From Schistocephalus solidus (Eukaryota > Platyhelminthes > Cestoda > Diphyllobothriidea > Diphyllobothriidae), in the NCBI GenBank assembly GCA_017591395.1, contig WEDG01004125.1:372001-436000 (forward strand): 64,000 nucleotides of DNA, written 5' to 3'. Each line of letters starts with the position of its first letter. Positions within the stretch are counted from its first letter, which is position 1. A model generated the notes under the pieces. It made no database searches. It was not told where the DNA came from and worked only from the letters and a program-made list of their open reading frames with translations. Made by a program: the position numbers and the translations under genes. Of the stretch, positions 1 to 11,228 are shown piece after piece.

Positions 1-1690
1 ATTTTTGGGCATCGCAATTAGTTTTCCTGCAGAGCTTAACTCTGTCGTGGATGTACCTAAATTTAGTGACTTGGAACTCGTAAACAGGTGTTGGCGGGTC
101 AGGACATTAAATTTTGGGCACTAGTTTTCAGGACGCCGTATTTGACCGATTAGGGAAGTTCTAATTTAAAGGGCAACCCTTGACAAAGCGATGTTTTACG
201 TGATTTGATTCTACCCATTTACTTACCCAAAACATAGGAATGCTCCAAGGTTGTCCATTTGATGCTGATTTTTTGGCTTGCTTTGGTCTAATCCTCGTAA
301 TGTCGCCATGAGGGCACACTAATAGACTAACAACTGGCTAATATGCCGCGGACGTCTCGCAGCTTAGTAGCGATGATGAAGGAATTAAGACTCTACCACA
401 GCGTTTTATATCCGAAAAGTCTTATGGCTTGTATTTGACTCTATAAAACTGAAAACGGCTGACAGAACAAAAATTCCTTGGCTTTACGTTTCGGATGCAC
501 GCTTGAGTCCATTATCGATTGCAGAAGACTAGTGGGCGAACAAAGGGTGTTGCAATATCTATATGATGCCTGGCAAAGTTAACATCCTCCGCATTCATCG
601 CAAATGGTGGTAATTCGAGTGATGATTGTCTGATCATCTGCACTCAAGCAGCTAATTGTAGTAAATTTTGTTATCACCAGTGCTAGTCGTTGAACTTCCA
701 GTCCATGAACAAGCGCGATGACCTTATTTCCTCCCAATTCGATGATAAGACTTTATCAGGGCAGAGTACTTATTCGCGTGAGGATAGGCGGTCGAACACT
801 GCCTCTCAGGACAGTATTCATGGGCCAATTCGCCCAGTTATTAGTATAATACCTGCAACTCCTTTGTGTGTCTACTAGCCTTGTAAATTCTTCAAAACTT
901 AGCAGCAATTTTCGAGATTCTATTAATTTGCTTACATACTGTACTCATAACTTTAGAATAGCAAACACTTCCTCAGCCCCAATGCAATCAACTTTGAAAA
1001 ACGCCGTTCACAACCAACCTGCCTTTAATCACAAATGTCTAGAGCGTGAGCCAACAAGGTCACGTTTATGCCGTTGAAGTTCGTCGCCGTGTGTTTAACT
1101 GGCGAGCGAACACGCTGCCGGCCAACCAACTGCCTGTACAACAAAATCGCCAGCGGCTGGCACAAATTAGTAGAATGTATGAAGCCTGCCTCATCGTTGA
1201 CTTTCTACTAGCTCACATGGAACGCAGCTGAAGCTTCCTTCATTCAGCTAAGAGTGTCATAAGAACAAGAATGACGCACTTCTATAACGGTACCGGGAAG
1301 GATTTGGGTAAGGAAAGTATCCCAGTGCTATAAAAGTGATCTTCCAGACTGTCCAGTGGAAGCCCTCATACTATGCAGCATTTTACGGGAGTGGCATGAA
1401 CCAAGTCAAGAGAGTTAAGGCTGCCATCAGGACAACCAAATGTACAAAAGGGCGATGGTAACGCGTTGGGCTAGGGAGCTTACCGAAAATTCTAGGTTGA
1501 ATGTACTAACAGGGGTAAATATAATTGTTAACCATTAACCGAAAGGATTGCTTAGGCGTGATTGCAAACGTAGTTAGCAGGAAACGTAAGTTAAAGTCAA
1601 TTGACGCAAGTTAGCCAATCACATATTTCAAACCCCCTGTGTAAAGCGCACTCAGTGAACCAACTACTTGACTAGTGTTCTGGGCCACAT
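1..1690. other. Leftmost stretch without a recognisable gene
   Basis: I see no conserved domain here. Short open stretches exist on the plus strand (690-878, 868-1077, 1046-1231), but they are under 70 codons, lack family motifs and have no convincing splice sites. The 3' exons of the minus-strand alpha-tubulin-like gene should lie in this direction, yet no match to the conserved C-terminal tubulin blocks could be found. They may be beyond the left edge or lost. Confidence 0.4.
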
Positions 1691-1712
1691 AAAACAGTTA
1701 TTTTGGTGGTAG

Positions 1713-1925
1713 AGAGTGCTCACCGATCGCGTTACGGGATATACTCGTCCTGTTTCGTTTAGGGGCTCGGTCGGCAGTCACACAGCAACTAGTAATATGT
1801 GCAGGGAAGAACTAATGACAAAGACAAGAAGAACTAGAATGACCACTTCGGACTTATTAACCGTCATCAGCCGGCTATATCAAACCTCGGGTTGTGCAAC
1901 TTCTGAGGCCTGAACTCGCTTTCGG
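1713..1925 (+). repeat. Dispersed repeat related to the 16.5-16.9 kb foldback/SINE block
   Basis: This segment resembles 16,612-16,800 over about 200 bp: an opening block with ACCGATCG..TTACGGG..ACTCGTCC, then GGGGCTC, a CACACAGCA.CTAGTA block, and a closing block with CTTATTA.CCGTCA.CAGCC. The copies are clearly diverged. The 65-codon open frame through it (1716-1913) mirrors one in the other copy and is probably a by-product of the repeat. It is a non-coding interspersed repeat of unknown class. Confidence 0.6.
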
Positions 1926-2634
1926 TCGATTAAAAGTATAACGCTCTAATCCCCGAGCTACGGACTCATCTTCTTGGCTGATGACGACTAAAAGTCATCA
2001 CCGACCATTATAGGTTCTCTTTCCATTTTCAGTAAATATTTCTTTCAATTAGTATTATTTAGTTTTTATGTTTATGACAATTTGAGCATGCTTTGTGTAA
2101 AGGTGCAAATAAAGCCATTTACTAGATTTGTCCTATAGAAAGTCAAACCTTCCCCTAATGTTTTGCTTGACGATTACGAAGATGTTAGTCTTGTGAAAGT
2201 TTGCAATTACGGCCATTTTTGAGACGCAGGACGATTTGGGTATCCGTATTCACCTCCAAGTGTAAAGTGTGATCCAAGCCAAAGAGATATCCTAGATAAA
2301 GCGATGCTCAGCTAAAACTTTATTTGGGGGCTTAACGAGCAGCATCTCTTGGGTAAGCAATTACTTGGGCAGCTACAGCTTTAATACAGCAAACTCGAAT
2401 TACTTAAAAAGAACTCGAAACATTTACGGTCAGGCATCTCTCTGCAAAAAAGTACGATAAAATTCTAATCAGCTATGTCAGTGACCTAAAACTATGGCTG
2501 AGTCAAGCAACACCGAGAAAAAGGGCAATACAGTGCATAGGCGTCCTTGCGTTTTGTACAAATCTTTAACTCACTGATTCTAAATTATCAGGTTTGTTGG
2601 TACTGACCTTTCAAAATGAAACACGAGGACATAC

Positions 2635-2843
2635 CTTGTAACCACAGGGTGACCAATCAGCAAACAGTAAATAGCGTCGTCTTTTTGCCTCGTCAACCGA
2701 GGAAGCTACCTCACGAGCGGAAACGTCACCCCGATAGAGCAGAGCGCAGGACATGAAAACGGTCTCGTGTAGCGTGTATTCCGAGTGAGCAAGCTGGTTG
2801 TCGTCGTTGAGGGCCTCCAGGATTAAGCCGTCGCAACTTATTT
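2635..2843 (-). CDS. Divergent alpha-tubulin-like gene, 3' exon seen
   Basis: This 209 bp exon encodes a segment aligning to about residues 286-340 of alpha-tubulin, the GTP-binding subunit of microtubules. The clearest matches are LLYRGDV (alpha MLYRGDV) and FADWSPCGYK (alpha FVDWCPTGFK). The 29-residue spacing between them equals that of alpha-tubulin. Flanking splice signals support it: a pyrimidine-rich acceptor ending TACCAAG at 2844-2850 and a donor AAG|GTATGT at 2634. The exon begins with two bases that complete the codon left open by the exon at 4959-5112, and it ends in phase 0. The block before YRGDV is two residues longer than usual and lacks the conserved DPRHGKY. Overall identity is low, so this is a divergent paralogue or decaying copy. 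Epsilon-tubulin was considered and fits less well. Further downstream exons were not found. Confidence 0.72.
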
Positions 2844-3503
2844 CTTGGTAGTAGAGAGAAGCGAAACAGTGGTCAGCCAAAGGGTGTCACCGCATTTTTT
2901 AAAAAAATCCAATTTTTATGAGTTTTCTATTGAGGGCAAATGTCGAACCCCTTTTATTATCTAATGTTGTTCCTTTTTGCTGCACTTTTATTCCACCAGT
3001 TTGACAAAAATAGGTGACTCACATGAATAACTTACATTTATTCTCTTAATTCATTATTAAAATGTGGTGTTGGAATGGACTTGAGATATTCATCGTGGAC
3101 ACCTCACCTGATGACATCTGCCTTTTTTTCGAGGAGTGAACTTTCCTCCAATGCTTTATAGTGTCCCCTCCGTGAGCGTCAACGGAACATTTATCCAGCC
3201 TTCTTGTCGGAAAACTAGAGCTTTACGGAAATAAGAGGAAAGGCGGAGCACTGAAGGTAACGAGGATAGTCAAACGCAGTTGAGCTCATTCGCACATGGG
3301 TGCTCCACTTATGAGTTCCTAAAGGCACATATGCGCACAGGCCTCTCCAATTTCCCGCATAATCTGGACAGATGAAATCGGCTTTCATTTGCGTGTTGTG
3401 AGGGTTAGCGGTCAAAAATACGACAGGGGTGATTGATCCGTTTGCACAGCGAGATATGCAGTCAGTGCATGCTGTTTGGACCAGTCAACTTTTGCCCCTA
3501 AAC

Positions 3504-4278
3504 CGGAGGTCGGCAAACTCCGGCCTTTAGGCCAGATACGGCCCAGCTATTATTCTAGTCCGGCCTAACGCCCCCCTAGTTAATTATCGTTGGATCCGGC
3601 CTAATTGAATTGTCACGGTTTTGTTCCCCTTCATTACTGCTGGTTGCAGCTCAAGCTGTGGCTCGTGTTCATTTTTAGAACTGATGTCAGGCGCTTGTAT
3701 GAAACAGAAGCACCTGATCGGGGAGGGATATTGAATGTTATGTTGTAAACAAGTTCACTCTCTGGACTCGTTCTCATTCGCAAGAGTCAAATATTGTCAG
3801 CACTCCTTTTGACTTTCCCTATGACGACGCCCCCTCTGATGTGCAATTGGAGTTAATTGAGCTGCAGGCTTCGGACGTTCTCTTGTCCAAGTTTACTTCT
3901 TGCACTACTCTCATTGACTTCTACCGTCAGCTGCCACATGCTCAGTTTCCAATGTTGTTAGCCCGTGCCAAGCGTGTGATCGCAATGTTTGGCAGCACTT
4001 ATTCATGCGAGCAGCTGTTCTCCAAAATGAAGTTTTGTAAAAAAAGCTGCGCTCTCAGCTCATTGACAATTGTCTTAATGACATTCTGTTGCTGAACTCC
4101 TCATCATTAGAACCTGATAGCGTATCTGTCTCTAAGAGCATGCAACCTTACGTTTCCCATTGATCGTACTGTATTTTGAATAATAAACGTTTCCTTGGAC
4201 GCCTTGTTTCTTCTGGCCTAGTGTACCTTCTTGGCCTCCTGAAATGGCCTAGTAGTCTGAAAAGTTTGCCAACCCCTG
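3504..4278 (+). mobile_element. Short hAT-family DNA transposon remnant with terminal inverted repeats
   Basis: The element opens with CGGAGGTCGGCAAACT and closes with the reverse complement of CAGGGGTTGGCAAACT, terminal repeats of the kind seen in hAT/Charlie-like elements. The flanking 8-mers CCCTAAAC (3496-3503) and CTTTAGAG (4279-4286) agree at only about half their positions, so any 8 bp target duplication has decayed. At about 775 bp it is internally deleted and keeps only the 3' part of the transposase. Inside the left TIR region are several repeats of a GGCCTTTAGGCC/GGCCTAA type. It sits in an intron of the minus-strand tubulin-like gene, in the opposite orientation. Confidence 0.75.
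3721..4163 (+). pseudogene. hAT transposase C-terminal domain, frameshifted
   Basis: The reading frame encodes the hAT C-terminal dimerisation region as found in ZBED/GTF2IRD2/EPM2AIP1-like transposases. Recognisable blocks are PFDFPYDDAP, LQLELIELQ-type text, DFYRQLP, FPMLLARAKRV and the hallmark FGSTYSCEQLFSKMKF. Just after this, in a run of A residues near 4,040, the frame shifts by one base, and the expected KLRSQLIDNCLNDIL continues in another frame to a stop at 4,161-4,163. The N-terminal DNA-binding and DDE-containing parts are missing. It cannot make an active transposase. Confidence 0.8.
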
Positions 4279-4958
4279 CTTTAGAGCATGAAACCTGCTT
4301 CCTTTACACTAATAGACAGGCTTACTGAAGCCATTTGAATAAACAGTGGGGAGGTAATCCCAACACCATCAGAAATTAATCGTATTTTCTAAAACAAAAC
4401 GCCAATATCGTTCATGCTCACTTCCTGACATTCCATGCAGTAAGGGCATTTTTTCCATAGAAGGCCGCTCATCTTTCTCCAATGGACAAAAACATGAAGG
4501 TGGTGATGAGTGCTCAAATATACTTTGCCCCAATGAAATAGAAGACGACATTTTGCGCCGAACACGTTACGTTAGCCTCTCCATAATAATATAGTTGCAA
4601 TCCGCAAATACATGCATTGCACTCAATATTGAACCATGGCTGAGACGCCGCCCACCAGCCCTAGGCACAGTCTTTTTGTTTGAGATGAGGAGCTCAAAGT
4701 CGACGCAATACGTAGTACTACAGTTTTCGGCATTGTACCGCACCTTATGTTTCCGGTCAGGCAAGGCAGCTACAAGAACTGCCTTTATAGGCAACTAATT
4801 TTCTTCGTTACAGTAGGGGTTTTTACGAAAATACCTATCAAGTTTGTTATTTCGCATGATACTACGGTCTATGATGCGTTTTTTGAAGCCACCGATAAAT
4901 CAATCCAAAGGTAACGTCAGCAAATCTGCATTTAAGGACACAAACGTGGAGCACTCAC

Positions 4959-5112
4959 TTGTTCGATCCAAGGTTTTTTGGTCCATTATGGGTGCCATAC
5001 CACACATAAGGAATTCCATACTCGGATAGGGAATGAGGTTGGTTCCCAGATCAGTAAGCTTTGCAGACAGCAAGGAACTGAAGCGTAGATTAGCTGTCAT
5101 TTCACCAAATAC
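4959..5112 (-). CDS. Divergent alpha-tubulin-like gene, upstream exon
   Basis: This 154 bp exon has an acceptor AAATTATTACAG| and a consensus donor A|GTGAGT. Its product aligns without gaps to alpha-tubulin from about Val235: TANLRF for TASLRF, TNLIPYP for TNLVPYP, and MAPIM near YAPVI. About 17 of 38 core positions are identical by eye. Two residues that matter for hydrolysis of the nucleotide in the beta subunit differ: Asp251 is Lys and Glu254 is Asp. The exon ends in phase 1, matching the two-base start of exon 2635-2843 across a 2,115 bp intron. A short upstream stretch near 5,268-5,286 (minus) reads SRLIG, like NRLIG just before this point in alpha-tubulin, and would join in phase 0, but I could not define that exon. 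The N-terminal exons are unidentified. Confidence 0.75.
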
Positions 5113-5114
5113 CT

Positions 5115-7130
5115 GTAATAATTTTGTCAGAGTGAGATGTGTGCTTTGTGACATAAAAAATACTTTTTTTCCGATGACGGGTTTGAAGACTAGAATTAAT
5201 GCGTCTGACTTGGTAACACTCGCAAAATGAAACTTTTTGCGCAGATTAGGAAGCTCGGAGGTCTAAACCCCTATCAGGCGACTGATATCAAACTGAAACG
5301 AAGCTTACTGATATCGTCAGCAGTGCTTTTCCATCGCAATGCTGAGTTCGCAAGAGCAGGAACGTTAGATATAGGCCATAACAGCAATGGGGTTGTTCCG
5401 TATTGCACATACGTTGAAGGGGTTCATTAATTCAGTGAAGCGGAGTGAATAGAAAAAATAATAATAACAATAATACGTCGGCACTTTCATCAGCCTTTAC
5501 TGCCCCGCGCGCCAATGGCATGTCTCTTTTCACCATTCTCATAGATCAAAATTTGATGGGAAGGGAACTGTCTTTAAAATACTCACGACTTGCTTGTGTA
5601 AGAAACAAAATAGATGAGACTCTAGTGTCATGTCCCCGAAAAACACGAGAATCAGTGAATTGCTGCGCCTACAACGTTAGAGCTCATTGTCCCTTCTGGT
5701 AATGATTGTCTGGACTGCTCCAAACCAACTGCATGGTTCACTCGGAGGCTTGCGTTAAAATACTTCTCGTGTTCTACCAGCGATATCTTCTGGTAAGCTG
5801 TGGTCTTTGCTGACTGGGTGGTATTAGCCAATATTACTCTTGAGGTATTCGTGAGGTGTAAGTAAAATCTGAGCCATCAATGAAAACCATGCAAAATCTT
5901 CGATGTCATGTGAACTTCCAAATTAAAGACATAATGATAGTAGACGTTTATGGTAGCGTTGTGGAGTTGATGATAAGAATGGCATTAATGATGGTTGTTG
6001 GGGTCGTAGCAGCGGGCGATTTTGGTTAGTAGCATGACAATGATGATGGTGGTGATGGTGGTGGCGGTGGCAATGATTGATTGAGGAGGAGGAATGGTGG
6101 AAAACCTGTACGAACCGAATTTCTGGTGTTTTACATAGAAATAAGTCACTGTATATTCTGTATACTAATATGATAGTCAAAAAATTGACAAAGCATACTC
6201 ACGTAGCTAACTTCAAAGAAAGGACAACGAACGCCTATATTCTGATAGGTAACGGCAGAATGTCAAACCTGAGCAAGCAGTCTGTTCATGGTCGAAAAGG
6301 AAATAGCCTCTTTTTGCAAACGGTCACGAATAACTTTGATGATAGAACGGTTGTCGAAGAAGAGGGAAATTGATTCCATTCGGCACGGCGAAGAAGCGGC
6401 TAAGATTGCATTGTAGGGTTCTACAACAGACGACACCTGTTGTTGGCTGGGGTAGATGCCAAAGTCAAATTTGGCCTGTTTGATGAAGGAGTTGTCGATG
6501 TGCTCTTCCAGAGCTGTGTGGACGTAAAAGAAGGAAATTTTAATGTATCAAACTGGGGTTTCTAACTCTAAAGGGGTAACTTGGTAAAATAATCATGTCC
6601 CATGCATCTTCGCCGGCGTGCTCACATATCGTGCCCACCTCTTAATCAATTTCCGAGTTCTTCGGTTTATGTCTGAGCCTGAATAAAGCAATGAATGTAA
6701 TTGGTTCAGCTATTCTCCCGGCTTAATGGTCAGCGTTGTCTGGCTTACTTGGGTGCCTAAGTTTGAGCTTCTGCCTCACATATTTTCTTGGCAATTTCCA
6801 CTAATTGGCATACTAATGAAAATGCTATTATTGTATGTTTCCAAAAATTGTCCGTCACAACCGCCTTCTTTAGGTTATCGAAACATATTGGCCACTATGC
6901 GCAGTCACCCTGTCCTTTTGTCCTCTTCGAACAAGATCAATATTGTTGAGAATGCTAACTTCAATGTCACTACATGTAGCGAACTCTCTACCGCTAAGTT
7001 TCTTTATATAACGGTGGGCATGCCAATTGAACGCATTGTGGGACAGTTGAGCTTGAGTTCTGGTGAATACTATAGACCTTTTTAACATATCTGAACAATT
7101 CAAACTACACAATTATTGAAAATTCGTGGA
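5115..7130. other. Stretch without a recognised gene; GGT-rich patch near 6,040-6,075
   Basis: Upstream exons of the minus-strand tubulin-like gene are expected here, but only the short SRLIG-like match near 5,268-5,286 is visible. The region is AT-rich and contains a (GGTGAT/GGTGGC)-type low-complexity patch around 6,035-6,075, whose reverse complement gives a histidine-rich translation. Several 60-119-codon open frames (for example 6726-7085 plus) show no family motif. Confidence 0.4.
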
Positions 7131-7135
7131 TTACA

Positions 7136-7212
7136 TTGGAATTCGAACCCACGACAGCAAGAACAAGGCCTGAATACATCCAACGTTCTTACTACCTGAC
7201 TTACTAGGTCTC
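7136..7212 (-). repeat. tRNA-like sequence, probable tRNA-derived SINE head
   Basis: On the minus strand the sequence reads like a degenerate tRNA 5' half followed by GTCGTGGGTTCGAATTCC. The B-box-like element is at 7,139-7,149, and an imperfect A-box-like TAGTAAGTCAGG is at 7,195-7,206. CAGGTAGTAAGAACGTTGGAT resembles the D-arm region of many tRNAs. The space between the boxes is longer than in an ordinary tRNA and no clean acceptor stem forms, so I call it tRNA-derived rather than a functional tRNA gene. Confidence 0.4.
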
Positions 7213-7214
7213 GA

Positions 7215-9830
7215 CTGAGAGCCTTGATTTTAGTTGCATTTTGGCCAAATTACTCACTCAAGCTACCGCCTATTATTGAATCCACAAAGTTTGTCACAGT
7301 AAGATTGGCTCTCAATCAGGTTTACCTAAACAGTCAGTCTAGAATCCGTAAGACGTCCACCAGGCTCACTTTTTCATAGGAGGCTTTTTAAAAACTTAAT
7401 AATTCATTGATTTCTGAGGAGATTGAAAAGCAGCACTTTCCAAACTGGAGGAGCCAGCAGAAAGTACTGAGGGAACGCTTGGGGACCCACTGATCAGCCG
7501 AGTTCTCGTAACGGTATCGTGCAACAGCAGAATATCAGGGAAACACGTGTCTTTTTTGATTTTGGCTAATATCTGTGTTTTCAGTATGGTTTATTATGTA
7601 ACCTATGTATAAACTAATGGTTGCCTGTTGTCAATTTATGAATATTACGCGGTTATCCCGCTGTGGTTGATAACAGCACGTAATAACAGTCGAACATGCG
7701 GGGAACCTAGCTACGTTGCACAAGCTCGCTACCCACGCGTTTGAGATCTAGTTTTCTAAATAATTTGAGTCATCACCGCATATTGCCTTCCTCTGCCTTC
7801 TTGTGGTTTTCCCGCAACAGCCACTTTGACGTACGCTAAGCCGGGCAAATTTTTAAATGTCTTTACGTTCGCCGAACTGTGTCCGCAATTGAATGTAGTC
7901 TCATAGACTGTTTGTTTTGGTGCGGTCGAGCAAGGCGCGTTTACCTGGTCAAACTGACTCCGTTTTTATTGCCTATCTCACTTGACTCTTGTTATTAATT
8001 ACCCTCTTTGCCGTTATCCGTGAATAACACATTTTTCCCGTTTCGTTTGGAACCGATAGTTGCGTTGATCTCATTTCTGTAGGATACACGTTGCTTCTTA
8101 TAATGTCGTGAAAATTCGGGCGTCGTCCTCCCCATCCAAGTCCCGTCCTCGTCCTCCCGTCCCAGTCGTCCTCCTCGTCCCAGTGGAAGATATTTCGCTA
8201 CTGCTACTTAATGATCATACATGATAAGTCTTCTTTGTCTGACTTACGACCAGGTACGCGGTGCACAGATATTGCCCCCCCTTACGAAAACTCTTCGGAC
8301 AAACTGATCACTGAATGGAACCAAATCTACGCCTATAAATGAGAAAAACGCCAGAGTAAACTGGTTGACTTCCTTGTATTTAAATGTGAGTTTATATTTC
8401 GTATTTACCTTATGCACTGATCAGTAATTTTTCAAGTCCTTGACTTTCCACTTTCGTCTAAAGACACGTTCTGCCATAGGTTTATTATGAGGTCATCGAT
8501 CGAAGGTAGGCCTCACTGAATGCCCCTTACTACACCGAAAACCTGCCTGTGTAGTTTTCCATTGAAAAGGAATCAGAACTGCGAGGTATATAATCGCGGT
8601 AGACCACACAACTGTCATGGTTCGACTCGTCGTTGATAACTTCTCTGTGAGGCCTTAACCTCTGGAGGTCCGATGCAACACCTTCGGTCAAAACCTCTCC
8701 TCTCGCCAATACTACTCCTAACACTCCCTGAAAGTTTTCAACTTCATGGTATTCACTGAGCGTCGGTCGTTGGCATTCGATCTCTGTTCTCATTCGTACA
8801 ACGTCAAACAGAAAGAGATAAGCCAACCGGGTGGCTTAGCTCTGTTCCCTTCGGGCATCGACAAACAAAAGAATGAGATATTTCTTTCTGCATTTCTTTC
8901 TCTGCTGTCAATTTAATGTCGCAATTGCCCTTGCAGTTGTGGCCGTTTATTAACAAATTATTTATTATCCGGCCGATAAGCGCTTTCGTGGTGCAGCTCA
9001 GACCTGACCCTCGGTGAAAACCTTATTTCTGCCTCGTCTCTATCTCACCTGAGTGTCTGAGTGCATGTAACTCTCTGCATGAGCTCGCTCCAGCGATCGT
9101 CGATTAGCACAGAAACTCGTATCTGACCGGTTTGCCGAAGTAAATATAAACAAATACATCAACATGCGGCAAAATCCGAGGTCCGTAGATGTTAGTCCGT
9201 TTATCATCTTCGAAGGGATATGAAGAGTAGTCGAGTTCATGGACCGAAATATATGATGCACTAAAGTTTTTTTTAATATACTCAGAAATTACTGCGCGAA
9301 GTTGGAGCAAATGCTTGTAGCTAAAACTTTTCAGGCTTAACTCTGAAAGTTTTTGTACTGGCGTTTACGAAACATTATGGTCACCATCATCAGGTAGCTG
9401 CAGTGGCTATTTCTGTTGGCCTTGAGCAGTTAAGCATTGTCGCTTGCCTCGTATTACACCCGTGTCACGTGCACGAACTTTGCCCTGTCCGTTTGCCACG
9501 AGGTATTGCGAACTAGTGCTGGTGTACTCTTTTGGCTAGACATGAGGTTGAACTGTCGCTGGTCATGGCCGCCTACAGCAGCAGAACCGTGGTTAAGTCC
9601 TTGGGAAAACGAGGGTCATTTACCGAACCAATAGGAAGATGGCTAGACGGGTGCCCTAAAGTTGGCACTCCGCTGGCACAATTAACTGAGCCATGGACCA
9701 CCATCCGGCCTACCGAAACGGGCTCAACCCAGTTTGAACAGGATCAGTTAGGTTAACGGGTAGCCCAACAGGACAAATATTTGAAGCCCGAGGAGAAGAG
9801 AGAAGTAGCCCGGCTTAGACCACGGGATCA
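7215..9830. other. Mostly non-coding stretch; C/T-rich tract at 8,117-8,186; ORF with Sm-like motif at 8,530-8,826
   Basis: No gene is clear. A pyrimidine-rich low-complexity tract (CGTCCTC repeats) lies at about 8,117-8,186. On the minus strand, 8,530-8,826 is open for about 98 codons and includes VLGVVLARGEVL, which resembles the Sm2 motif of SmB (VLGLVLLRGENL). It is preceded by a short hydrophobic run that could stand for the Sm1 strand. The rest does not align, no ATG starts it, and the similarity may be chance. Two nested minus-strand frames at 9,040-9,310 have no recognisable content. Confidence 0.25.
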
Positions 9831-9832
9831 GC

Positions 9833-10009
9833 ATGGAACAGCCGCAACGACGCCTCCAAGAGGCTGAAAGCAAACTGCACGAACAGCAGCGACTGCTCAG
9901 GCCGCAAGCTGACCTGGAGGAGGCCAACAGGCCAGCTGACGCTGCCGCAAGTACGACGGCCGCAAAGGGAACAACGATCACGCGAGCCCGCCAGCGGTCG
10001 ACCATGTAG
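9833..10009 (+). pseudogene. Short coiled-coil ORF, probable retroelement gag/ORF1 remnant
   Basis: A 58-codon frame starts at an ATG and is rich in Gln, Glu, Arg and Leu in heptad-like spacing (LQEAESKLHEQQRLL), then turns Ala/Thr-rich and basic. An adjacent frame just upstream (about 9,760-9,830) reads YLKPEEKREVARLRPR, which looks like the same coiled-coil domain before a frameshift. GC content here is higher than the surroundings and matches the LINE that follows at 11 kb, so it may be the 5' ORF of that or another retroelement. Assignment is tentative. Confidence 0.35.
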
Positions 10010-11228
10010 AGGTCAAAGTGAGTCAGCAACAGGCGGGCAGGTTAAAGTTCGTGCACCGAGCTCAGTCGTAATAGGTGGCAAACGATGCAGCTGTATAAAT
10101 CAAAGCCAACAGCAGCAACCAATCACTCTGGTGATGGAAACGATAAAGTTTCCGAAACGACAGCACAAATTAACTCTAATCCATAACCTGACCTGCCTTC
10201 TTTCTCTGCATGGTCATCGGTAAAAGGATAAATAAGTTGATACAGGAGTACCCAGGCTGAGAACGGAGCAAGGTCCGCCGTCATAGTGCATTCCAATCAA
10301 GCACTCTAATGGACGACGTGATCTGCTTAACCACATTTGTCTATATATTGTAGCCGCAATGAATGGTTGTGTGGCCCTACTAACGAACACAATTGTTAAT
10401 TAGGTGTATACTAAGGGATTGGGGGCAATGGAGGTAAGGCAGTTTAAAGGCCAGGAAATTGCAGTTAAGCGTTGGCAATGAAAATTAATGTATGTGCCCA
10501 CCGTAATCGTTCAATTGAGCTATTTTTCCCCTAAATTGGACCGTATTACACGCCTAAATGCACGGCAACCTAACCCCAACCCTAGGCCTAACTATATCCA
10601 TTATGTTCGTTGTCGGGGTACTAAGGTCGTTCTAGGGGGACCAGTTAGGGGTAGCACCACACAGATAGCACTTGGTCCCTCCATTTGTCTCGTACAGGTG
10701 GTGAATGCTCCTGTGGCCGCCTCTAACTGGTACCCAACTCTTACCTATGGCTCCTCGAGGTTGGGTTCTTCCCAGCGGCCACTGTCGGGCAAACGTCACA
10801 ACCGGCGGGCTAAACCAGTTAAGGGTCTCCGGAGGTGTGTGTGTGCCTCCACACTCGGTATGTCTGACTCCCGAACTTCCAACCTCCCCCCTCTCAAAAA
10901 GCCCTACGGTGGGAGCGACAGCAACCCCGTAGGCGGCCCAAGCTAACTCAGGTCGCCCTTCCACTAAAACAAACCGTGAACCATAGTGGAGCTCGGCAGT
11001 CGTCTGAAATGTCCCAGCAGCCCTATCTGGGACAGCACTGCTTGCCTCCTCGCGTAGGAAGGGGCTAGAAAAGGTGCCCTAAACAAATGCTGGTTATCAC
11101 GTCTTCTGCAGCCGGCCGCGGCTCGCAAATCGCAAATACGCGGTCGTAAAACTCAAACAAACAACAATACCTCCCGTCCCCATCCCCCTCGCCATACCCT
11201 CCAGGCTGCTCGGGTAGGTCCACTCACA

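Noticed and set aside
2635..5112. Assignment of the tubulin-like exons to epsilon-tubulin
   Set aside because: Spacing between YRGDV and the F.DW.P.G.K block (29 residues) and the residues TA.LRF, TNL.PYP and LYRGDV agree better with alpha-tubulin.
5923..6180. Histidine-rich minus-strand frame (metal-binding-like)
   Set aside because: The His run is the translation of a GGT/GAT-type low-complexity patch.
10488..10964. Overlapping open frames on both strands upstream of the zinc-finger LINE
   Set aside because: No domain, GC-rich composition and openness on several frames at once point to LINE 5' UTR or low-stop GC-rich DNA rather than a gene.
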